64,000 nucleotides of DNA. It comes from an uncultured Paracoccaceae bacterium (GTDB lineage: Bacteria > Pseudomonadota > Alphaproteobacteria > Rhodobacterales > Rhodobacteraceae). Positions 57,199-64,000 of the stretch are shown one piece after another. The position numbers and the translations under genes are program-made. The notes under the pieces were generated by a model. The model saw nothing but the letters and a program-made list of their open reading frames with translations, had not been told where the DNA came from and did not search any database. The stretch lies in contig CANMWG010000001.1 of the NCBI GenBank assembly GCA_947501555.1, positions 1,054,001 to 1,118,000 on the forward strand, given 5' to 3'. The stretch's first letter is position 1. Every line of letters begins with the position of its first letter.

Positions 57199-58392
57199 TT
57201 ATTCGTCAGGGGCGACTTCCGCGAAGTTGACGATCTCAGCCAAATCATCATCGGCAGTCAAATCAGCAACGGCATAGGTCTGGGTCAGGCTCTCACTGCT
57301 CAGCGCCACATCAGATGTCACCACACCGCGCGGACCGACAGGACCATAATGGGTGCCGTTCACGGCAAAATACATCGCGCCACTTTCACCAACCCGCAAT
57401 TTGGCGGGCTCTTCGGTTTGTGGGACGACAAAATTCTGGCCAGGCTCCATGACACCTTCAAAAATGACAGTACCATCGCCGGATTGAATACGCACCCAAG
57501 CTGGGCGCACGGCGACCAGCTGGACTTCGGGAACGGGCGGCTCAACCACTTGAATAGAAGGAGGCGAAGGCAAATCTACCGCGGCTTCCGCTGTTGCAAC
57601 CGGGGGCTCAAAACGATCATCAGGAACCAAGGCCCCTATTGATCCGGGGCGCAGCGTCGATATCGGGGCATCACGCGCCACCAGAACAGGCACATCCAGG
57701 GCCTGCGGGCGATACAGACGATCCAATGCTTCGCTGCTCGGCTGCCCCGCTAAGGCAAGCGGATCACTGGTGCGCATGATGTTGCCACCACCAGCCAATG
57801 GATCAATGTCGGTGACGACAACCGGGGTTTGCTCAACAGGGGCAAACTGGACCTTCTGAACTTCTTGCAAGACAGTCCAACCGCCATATCCCAAACCACC
57901 AATCAATGCGATCAACACGGCCAGCGACCCAATGGCGCGGGGCTCAATGCCAGACAAAACGGCATCAGTGGCAGGTATGAACGGGGTGGCGGAGGCCGAG
58001 AATATATCTTTTCCCAACGGGGTCGCTGCGGGGTCAAAATCTTTGGGGCGGATCGATGAGGCCTCGGCCGACATGCCGTGGGCCGTTGCAAAGCCGCTTT
58101 CCTCGCAGAACACGTCAAACGCGTCGTCGGGGTTCATATTCAGATAGCGGGCGTAAGAGCGGACGTAGCCCGCGATAAAGCCTGGGGTGTCAAAGGCGGA
58201 AGGGTCGGCATTTTCAATAGCGGCAATATAGGCAGCCTTGATCTTCAACTCACGCTGAACGTCCAACAGGCTCTTGCCCATTGTCGCACGTTCGCCGCGC
58301 ATCAAATCGCCGAGACGCAGCTCGAAGTCGTCAAACCCTTTGGTTTGAACGTCCTTCGACGTGCCATCACGCTTGAAGGTCTTCCCGATCAT
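57199..58392 (-). CDS. rodZ: RodZ-like cytoskeletal protein
   Basis: A 397-residue protein with a cytoplasmic helix-turn-helix domain (~22-100; LGDLMRGERATMGKSLLDVQ, DTPGFIAGYVRSYARYLN), a single membrane segment (~152-172), a Pro/Ala-rich linker, and a periplasmic DUF4115 domain (~300-370, with AWVRIQSGDG and VPQTEEPAKLRVG). This is the RodZ plan, which links MreB filaments to the wall elongation machinery. It lies directly upstream of ispG on the same strand. Confidence 0.92.
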   Translation of the reverse strand: MIGKTFKRDGTSKDVQTKGFDDFELRLGDLMRGERATMGKSLLDVQRELKIKAAYIAAIENADPSAFDTPGFIAGYVRSYARYLNMNPDDAFDVFCEESGFATAHGMSAEASSIRPKDFDPAATPLGKDIFSASATPFIPATDAVLSGIEPRAIGSLAVLIALIGGLGYGGWTVLQEVQKVQFAPVEQTPVVVTDIDPLAGGGNIMRTSDPLALAGQPSSEALDRLYRPQALDVPVLVARDAPISTLRPGSIGALVPDDRFEPPVATAEAAVDLPSPPSIQVVEPPVPEVQLVAVRPAWVRIQSGDGTVIFEGVMEPGQNFVVPQTEEPAKLRVGESGAMYFAVNGTHYGPVGPRGVVTSDVALSSESLTQTYAVADLTADDDLAEIVNFAEVAPDE

Positions 58393-58508
58393 CGACTGTC
58401 CCGTCGCTTACTGCCCCTAAGCGATCGCATCATTCCGAATCGGAAAGTTACTTACGCCTTTGGCATCAATAGCATATTTTTCCACAGTTTGCACATGTCG
58501 AAAAATTG

Positions 58509-59732
58509 TTAACCGGCGAGCTCTGCGCGATTCAGCGCACAATGTGCCCACAATCCATCCAAAGCGCCTATCAAAGCATCCATTTCTGGCGCGCCATGGA
58601 CAGGCGACGGCGTAAAGCGCAGGCGCTCTGTGCCGCGTGGAACAGTTGGGAAATTGATCGGCTGCACATAGATGCCAAACTCTGACAGCAACATGTCAGA
58701 CAGTTTCTGTGTATGGACCGGATCACCCACGATCAGCGGGACAATATGGCTGCCGTGATCGATGATCGGCATCCCCATACCCTTCAGGCGAAGCTTAAGA
58801 ACTTTGGCTTGGGTCTGATGCTTATCACGCAGGGCCTGATCGGTCTTCAGATGGGCAACACTTGCAGCGGCACCCGCAGCCACCGCGGGCGGCAAGCTCG
58901 TGGTAAAGATAAAGCCCGGCGCGTAAGACCTTATAGCGTCACACATTTTATCAGATGCGGCGATATACCCACCCATCACACCATAGGCCTTGGCCAAGGT
59001 GCCGTTGATGATATCAATACGGCCCATCAGTCCGTCACGTTCGGCGACACCACCACCCCGGGGGCCATACATGCCCACCGCATGGACCTCGTCCAGATAG
59101 GTCAGCGCACCAAATTCATCGGCCAAATCACAAATCGCGGCCATGGGGGCGAAATCGCCATCCATCGAATAGATGGACTCAAAGGCAATCAGCTTTGGGG
59201 CAGCAGGATCATCGGCGGCCATCAGCGCGCGTAAATGTGCCAGGTCGTTGTGACGGAAGATGCGTTTGGCACCACCATTGCGGCGGATGCCCTCGATCAT
59301 AGACGCATGGTTCAAAGCGTCTGAATAAACAATCAATCCAGGGAACAACTTGGGCAACGTGCTTAACGTGGCGTCATTGGCAATGTAGGCGCTGGTGAAC
59401 AGCAGTGCGGCTTCCTTGCGATGCAAGTCGGCCAATTCGGCTTCCAGACGTTTGTGATAAACCGTGGTGCCCGATATATTGCGGGTCCCGCCCGAACCTG
59501 CACCGGTAGCATCAATCGCTTCATGCATGGCCGCAAGCACAACAGGGTGCTGACCCATACCAAGATAATCATTGCCGCACCATACGGTGACCGGCACATC
59601 AGAACCGTCTGGCTTACGCCATGTGGCGTGGGGGAATTGGCCACGCTTGCGCTCGATATCGATAAAGGTGCGATAGCGCCCTTCGTCATGCAAGCGGTCG
59701 ATTGCGGTGTCCAGTTGGGCGTCGTAGTCCAA
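58509..59732 (-). CDS. hemA: 5-aminolevulinate synthase
   Basis: Condenses glycine and succinyl-CoA to 5-aminolevulinate, the first step of tetrapyrrole synthesis by the C4 (Shemin) pathway typical of alphaproteobacteria. The 407-residue protein has [12 protein letters not shown], the PLP lysine in [13 protein letters not shown], the [12 protein letters not shown] segment and the [16 protein letters not shown] end. The frame starts at a good position for the family. Upstream is a long gene-poor region, so it is likely expressed from its own promoter. Confidence 0.97.
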   Translation of the reverse strand: MDYDAQLDTAIDRLHDEGRYRTFIDIERKRGQFPHATWRKPDGSDVPVTVWCGNDYLGMGQHPVVLAAMHEAIDATGAGSGGTRNISGTTVYHKRLEAELADLHRKEAALLFTSAYIANDATLSTLPKLFPGLIVYSDALNHASMIEGIRRNGGAKRIFRHNDLAHLRALMAADDPAAPKLIAFESIYSMDGDFAPMAAICDLADEFGALTYLDEVHAVGMYGPRGGGVAERDGLMGRIDIINGTLAKAYGVMGGYIAASDKMCDAIRSYAPGFIFTTSLPPAVAAGAAASVAHLKTDQALRDKHQTQAKVLKLRLKGMGMPIIDHGSHIVPLIVGDPVHTQKLSDMLLSEFGIYVQPINFPTVPRGTERLRFTPSPVHGAPEMDALIGALDGLWAHCALNRAELAG

Positions 59733-60429
59733 TAGTCCGTCCTTCTTTATCGTAGCAAAGCCATCGTTCTTGGGCGGCTTTGAATCGTTCTAAGTGTCAT
59801 ATAGGGCGGTATCGCCACGGGCAATACGTTACATTATGTCGCGACCTGCCCGGCCGGTTATGGCCATGAATGAATCGGATAACGTTGATCTGGATCAAAT
59901 GGTTAACAACAGGCAGCAACGGGTTGAAAACACAACCTTCACCAACATTCGCGCCACACCATGTTTGGTGATAAACTGCGCCACTTTCAGCTCGCCTGCC
60001 TCGAATGCATATTCGAATGCATCCAGCATATCGCCGTCAAGTGCCATCGCGTTCAAGTCAGACCAACCAATACGTCCGCGTTCCTCTTCGACGGAAATAA
60101 GGAGGAAAGACTGCACCAAAGGTGCGGGGTTCATTTGCGAAAAGATGGCAAGCGAACCGTCATTAGCTGTGAGTGGTTGACCACATCCTTATGGGACGTT
60201 CTTGCTAGATCGTCTTACACCTCCGCAAATAAAGCGTGCACGCTGTCACGGCCAGACGGCAGCTTCCCGGCCGAGAAAAATTGCGGAAATTTGCAGGCCG
60301 CAGGCATTCTACCGCCCATTGCCCTAAGGAACTGTAACATTTGGGTGATGCGGTCGTGTTGGGCAACTCAGCCTCTACAAACGCGCACCAAACGGCCGTT
60401 ATTGCCCGTTATCAAATCAGGACGATCAT
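59733..60429. other. 697-base region with at most one small gene
   Basis: Contains the hemA upstream region and one doubtful frame (next entry). No RNA gene or promoter motif was recognised. The strand right of 60135 shows no credible frame. Confidence 0.45.
59895..60134 (-). CDS. possible small protein or gene remnant
   Basis: A 79-residue frame with protein-like segments (LISVEEERGRIGWSDL, DMLDAFEYAFEAGELKVAQF). The frame stays open for about 17 codons upstream of the ATG (segment ANDGSLAIFSQ), with no ribosome site at either place. It may be the end of a degraded gene. No family is recognised. Confidence 0.3.
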   Translation of the reverse strand: MNPAPLVQSFLLISVEEERGRIGWSDLNAMALDGDMLDAFEYAFEAGELKVAQFITKHGVARMLVKVVFSTRCCLLLTI

Positions 60430-60942
60430 TCATCTCAAATCCGCTGAAACGCAGCTACCATCCGCAAGGCACATCGCGATCCTTTCAAGCGCGAGATCTG
60501 GCAAGGACAAAATAGTGCTTGCTCCACAAAGACCTGAATTCACAGACAGTTGCCCGGTCGACGGAGCGCGGTCAAACACCACCAAATGGGCGGCGTCGAC
60601 GACAATCGGATGCGCACGACCATGACACCAGATTTCATGGGTGCATACCGTGCTGATAACAGAAGCGGCAGGTCCGACCGGAACGATAGCGCCGCCTTGA
60701 AACATCACGCCATCGAACCCAAAAATAGCCATGCCCGCAACCAATTCGTGTGACTCAGATGCTTGCAAATCCGCCCCTGGCGAGAATGAGCCATAGCCAA
60801 CCACCACATCATCAGGCCTTAGCCTTGCGTCGTTCAATATCTGAATTGGATCTGGCCGGCGGGCACAGCTCAAAGCGGTTGCCTGCACGGGGATAAGCAA
60901 GGCAGTCAAAATCAGCGCTGAAGCGGCAAAGGGTCTGGACAT
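60430..60942 (-). CDS. exported cysteine-containing protein
   Basis: A 170-residue protein with a signal peptide (1-23, ending ATA). The mature part has six cysteines (SCARRP, STVCTHEIWCHG, GLCGAS, MCLADGSC) and reads as a small secreted beta-rich domain with VVVGYGSFSPG near residue 48. Disulfides are likely. No family is recognised. It could be a substrate of the DsbA-like protein encoded 7 kb away, but nothing else links them. Confidence 0.72.
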   Translation of the reverse strand: MSRPFAASALILTALLIPVQATALSCARRPDPIQILNDARLRPDDVVVGYGSFSPGADLQASESHELVAGMAIFGFDGVMFQGGAIVPVGPAASVISTVCTHEIWCHGRAHPIVVDAAHLVVFDRAPSTGQLSVNSGLCGASTILSLPDLALERIAMCLADGSCVSADLR

Positions 60943-61031
60943 AGCATATGGCCTTTCGTTGGGTTTACCCTCCTAGGACGTTTTGAATGCAACATTCCTT
61001 GGGAACCGAGGCCACAATTTTTCAAACCGCT

Positions 61032-61730
61032 TCAATCGGAACCATCAGACCAGGAATAGGAGCGATCGACATATGCATCAGCGCATTGGACAAAATATGT
61101 GGCCCCACCGATCCGGTCGATCTCCGCGATCAAAGGGGCATAACTGGGAAGACGGTTGTTCAAAAGCGCATCCGCGCGCGATGCCCCCAGCGCCATAATA
61201 TCTACCAGCAACTGTTGACGATGCAGATAGGCAGCCACTGCACGCTCAATGACGTCGATCAGATCAGTGGCTCCTATCTCCTCCAACGCGCGACGCAACT
61301 CAAAACCTTTGAAGGGCAACCCTTCCGCAAAACTGTCAAAATGGGTCAAACCATCCGACACCAAGACCTTCTCCAAAAAGGCCATCTCAGCCAAGATAAA
61401 CCGCTCTTGCGGAATAAGGGCTTGACCCTGCGCCGTCTTTGATTGGGCAAAGGTCAAGACAGTCTGAAAATAGCTGCCATCCAGAGGGCGCGAGGCCGTC
61501 GGAATGTTGACCGGTGGGATATCAACCATGCGGGCGTCGAAACCTCCCTCGACGCCACCATAACCGCGAACAGGCCCCAAAATAAATCGACGCACCATAA
61601 TCCGGTACCCGCCCAACAAAAGCATCAGCATGAACAACCCAAGAGATGCCGACACAAGATACATGCCGTACGTCCCCAAAGTCGCTGTTATGTATGTCTC
61701 CAGCATTTCACCGACTGTCGCACCATCCAT
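61032..61730 (-). CDS. membrane-anchored DUF4375-like (DMP19-type) protein
   Basis: A 232-residue protein with one membrane segment (~18-40, SASLGLFMLMLLLGGYRIM) and a soluble helical domain (~85-215). Its core (ILAEMAFLEKVLVSDGLTHFDSF, then ALEEIGATDLIDVIERAV) fits the DUF4375/DMP19 pattern of a helical bundle with a conserved IGA segment. The start at 61730 is chosen because the frame upstream (to 61958) is read through the divergent M20 gene. Function unknown. Confidence 0.72.
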   Translation of the reverse strand: MDGATVGEMLETYITATLGTYGMYLVSASLGLFMLMLLLGGYRIMVRRFILGPVRGYGGVEGGFDARMVDIPPVNIPTASRPLDGSYFQTVLTFAQSKTAQGQALIPQERFILAEMAFLEKVLVSDGLTHFDSFAEGLPFKGFELRRALEEIGATDLIDVIERAVAAYLHRQQLLVDIMALGASRADALLNNRLPSYAPLIAEIDRIGGATYFVQCADAYVDRSYSWSDGSD

Positions 61731-61878
61731 GATGTTCGCCTTCTCAAATGGGTCATCACAATAAGTGGGAAAAACCACCAAAACACAAGAGTTTGACGCG
61801 GCCTGCGCGCCACACCACCTTGACCTCGCCGTCAATCCTGCCACCCTGCCCGCAAATCCCAAAACATAGGCTCCACCC

Positions 61879-63249
61879 ATGTCACTAGACCCCGTCCTCA
61901 CCCGTATCGATGCAGACCTGCCGCACGCCACTGACCGGCTGCTGGAACTGCTGCGCATCCCCTCAATTTCAACCGATCCGGCCTACAAAGATGACTGCCA
62001 AACGGCGGCTGATTGGCTTGTGGCCGACCTGCAGTCCATCGGGTTTGAAGCCTCCAAGCGTGCGACACCGGGGCATCCCATGGTCGTGGCACATACAGGG
62101 GGCGACGGGCCGCATATCCTATTCTACGGTCACTACGACGTGCAACCGGTTGATCCACTGAACCTCTGGGACCGCGACCCGTTTGATCCACAAATCGAAG
62201 ATACCGCAAACGGCAAAGTCATCCGGGGCCGCGGCTCATCCGACGACAAAGGCCAGTTGATGACCTTTGTTGAGGCCTGCCGGGCCTGGAAAACCGAACA
62301 TGGGTCCCTGCCCGCCAACATCACGATCTTTTTCGAAGGGGAAGAGGAATCAGGCTCGCCCTCCCTCACCCCCTTCATGGAAGAAAACCGGGACGAACTC
62401 ACCGCCGACATCGCACTGATCTGCGACACCGGGCTCTACGGCGACAGCACGCCCGCGATCATCACGCAACTGCGCGGATTGCTGGGCGAAGAACTCACCA
62501 TCACCGGCCCGAACAAAGACCTGCATTCCGGCATGTACGGCGGGTTGGCCATGAACCCCGCACGCGTACTGGCACGCGTCATCGCCGCCCTGCACGACGA
62601 CGACGGGCGGATCACCGTACCTGGGTTCTATGACGGGGTGCCCGAGCTTTCCAACGAACTGGCCGCCGCCTGGGACGACCTGAAATTCGACGAAAAACAT
62701 TTCTTGGGCGAAGTCGGACTTTCTGAACCTGCAGGCGAGCGGGGACGGCGCCCTCTGGAAATGATCTGGTCACGGCCCACCTGCGAAGTGAACGGGATGT
62801 GGTCCGGCTACACCGGCGACGGGTTCAAAACCGTGCTGCCATCCGAGGCCTCCGCCAAAATCAGCTTCCGGCTGGTCGGCACACAAGACCCGCTGAAAAT
62901 CCGAGAGGCTTTCCGCAAAATGGTACAAGACATGCTGCCCGCCGACTGCACCGTCAGCTTCAGCGATCACGGGGCCAGCGCGGCCGGACAAATGACCACC
63001 ACGCACCCGGCCTTCGACCAAGCACGCAAAGCACTGTCAGACGAATGGCCCAACGCAGCGGCCTACGTAGGCTGCGGCGGATCCATCCCCATCGCCGGGC
63101 ACTTCAAAGACATTCTGGACATGGACGCCATGCTGATCGGCTTCGGGAAAGACGATGACCAGATTCACTCGCCAAACGAAAAATACGACCTGTCATCGTT
63201 CCACAAAGGAATCAGAAGCTGGGCACGTATTCTGGATGCGATGACCTAA
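61879..63249 (+). CDS. M20 family dipeptidase
   Basis: Zinc-dependent dipeptidase of 456 residues. Metal and catalytic residues are in place: GHYDVQP (His/Asp), GRGSSDDKG (bridging Asp), EGEEESGSP (catalytic Glu and metal Glu), ICDTG, and the C-terminal His in DDQIHSPNE. A dimerisation insertion lies in the middle (SGMYGGLAMNP). It degrades small peptides in the cytoplasm; substrate range is unknown. Divergent from the DUF4375-like gene. Confidence 0.95.
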   Translation: MSLDPVLTRIDADLPHATDRLLELLRIPSISTDPAYKDDCQTAADWLVADLQSIGFEASKRATPGHPMVVAHTGGDGPHILFYGHYDVQPVDPLNLWDRDPFDPQIEDTANGKVIRGRGSSDDKGQLMTFVEACRAWKTEHGSLPANITIFFEGEEESGSPSLTPFMEENRDELTADIALICDTGLYGDSTPAIITQLRGLLGEELTITGPNKDLHSGMYGGLAMNPARVLARVIAALHDDDGRITVPGFYDGVPELSNELAAAWDDLKFDEKHFLGEVGLSEPAGERGRRPLEMIWSRPTCEVNGMWSGYTGDGFKTVLPSEASAKISFRLVGTQDPLKIREAFRKMVQDMLPADCTVSFSDHGASAAGQMTTTHPAFDQARKALSDEWPNAAAYVGCGGSIPIAGHFKDILDMDAMLIGFGKDDDQIHSPNEKYDLSSFHKGIRSWARILDAMT

Positions 63250-63264
63250 GCGCGTCAGCTAAGG

Positions 63265-63295
63265 CGTTCGGGCGCATCTGAAACGCGCCCGAACG
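63265..63295. terminator. perfect 11-bp hairpin between convergent genes
   Basis: CGTTCGGGCGC, nine-base loop, GCGCCCGAACG, 15 bases after the M20 stop and six bases before the end of the next, convergent gene. No T-tract on either side, so it may serve both strands as a weak terminator or 3'-end stabiliser. Confidence 0.55.
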
Positions 63296-63300
63296 TTAAG

Positions 63301-64000
63301 CTACGCTGGGGCGCTCAAATCTCTTGAAAACAAGATCATATCATCGGTTGATCTAAACAATGAGGCAACCGTCAGATCCATATGCTTGAGGATGCGGTCA
63401 ATACCCCGATTGTCCAGCAACGTAGCCTCTGTCACACCCGTGTATAAGTCATCCGGCTCATACGAGCTCTTCTCGCAATCCGAGATGCCTTCCCACCATG
63501 CCTGCTGCGGATCCCCATTTGGATGGGTGCAATGACACAGAACACGCCGTTCGTTCATACCATCGCGGTAAACGTGAAAATCATAGCGCAACTCTTTGGC
63601 CTGTGTCCCTGAACGTCGAAAATACAAGACATCCGTCTGCGGCAACGACATGCTCAGATCAAAACCCATCATGCTCATCCCGGTGCCGTGTTCATAATGT
63701 TCCACCAACACCCAGTTGGTGTTGAGCACCTGACGTAACCTTATGTCATCCTTCATGTCGAAGCCCGACGATTGTGCTTGCGGACCAAAACTGGGGGTGT
63801 AGGCCGACGTCATCAACATGGGCGCCGACGCCGCCTGACCACGACTGACGTTGTAGCTTGGCAACGGGTCGTCGGACAAAGGCATGTCAACCTCCATATC
63901 CGCGGCACGAGCCATCGCTTTACCGAGTGGCGTCATCTTCAATAGGTATCCGACCAGCCCCTTTGGCTTCCAAGGCTCTGCTACAGAACTGGCGTCCAGA
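63301..64000 (-). CDS. hypothetical protein, 5' end outside the window
   Basis: The first ATG in frame is at 63942, giving 213 residues, but the frame continues without stop to the window edge and encodes protein-like sequence (EPWKPKGLVGYLLK just before that ATG), so the real start is probably beyond 64000. The visible part contains LNTNWVLVEHYEHGTGMSMMGF near the middle, a HCTHPNGD segment with Cys and His, and an acidic N-terminal region. No signal peptide can be assessed. No family is recognised. Confidence 0.65.
   Translation of the reverse strand, partial: LDASSVAEPWKPKGLVGYLLKMTPLGKAMARAADMEVDMPLSDDPLPSYNVSRGQAASAPMLMTSAYTPSFGPQAQSSGFDMKDDIRLRQVLNTNWVLVEHYEHGTGMSMMGFDLSMSLPQTDVLYFRRSGTQAKELRYDFHVYRDGMNERRVLCHCTHPNGDPQQAWWEGISDCEKSSYEPDDLYTGVTEATLLDNRGIDRILKHMDLTVASLFRSTDDMILFSRDLSAPA

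Overview
The window reads as a chromosomal segment of an alphaproteobacterium, most likely a marine member of the Rhodobacterales (Roseobacter group). The indications are a C4-pathway 5-aminolevulinate synthase (hemA), a DUF1127 mini-protein, a penicillin-binding protein 1A gene followed by prfB, a rodZ-ispG-hemA block, a bactofilin/M23 peptidase pair and a valine-catabolism operon. No rRNA, tRNA, CRISPR array, complete insertion sequence or prophage was recognised. The genus is not determinable from what can be seen.

Layout. 0-6 kb: a DUF6152 secreted protein, a 47-residue membrane peptide next to gap (GAPDH), a DUF1127 protein, coaD coupled to an alpha/beta hydrolase, and a CBS-domain protein. 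6-11.6 kb: a LysR regulator divergent from mmsA, isobutyryl-CoA dehydrogenase, 3-hydroxyisobutyryl-CoA hydrolase and mmsB, which together give the lower valine degradation pathway. 11.7-25 kb: a propeller-like protein, uvrA with a LexA-like box, a DoxX-like membrane protein overlapping a small exported protein, a G8/lyase-like polysaccharide-binding protein, a LysM + solute-binding fusion, a 980-residue vWA protein with eight tandem repeats, and a stand-alone lpd. 25-31 kb: diguanylate cyclase, DUF924, MFS transporter, then an accessory patch with a DUF3592 protein and a glutathione transferase bracketed by a short direct repeat. 31-38.5 kb: queA coupled to a large AsmA-like protein, bcp, DUF455, and an M23 peptidase overlapping bactofilin.

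38.5-43.5 kb is accessory and partly decayed: a DUF2189 pseudogene, a cassette of S41 protease lipoprotein, MipA/OmpV porin and membrane-anchored AraC regulator, and a C-terminal VOC fragment. 43.5-53.2 kb holds cell-wall and translation genes (COX2-like protein with lost copper ligands, prfB, mrcA, amiC, aminotransferase). A ~3.2 kb, visibly AT-richer insert on the opposite strand separates mrcA from amiC. It carries a methyltransferase and a translationally coupled three-gene set ending in HTTM-like and DCC (DUF393) proteins. 53-64 kb: a DsbA-like oxidoreductase, an M48 membrane protease, ispG, rodZ, hemA, two lineage-specific proteins, an M20 dipeptidase and a partial gene at the right edge.

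The best candidates for something new are the HTTM/DCC three-gene unit at the mrcA-amiC junction, the LysM-SBP fusion beside the repeat-built vWA protein, the COX2-like protein that keeps only its two cysteines, and a dispersed degenerate intergenic sequence family that marks the accessory patches.
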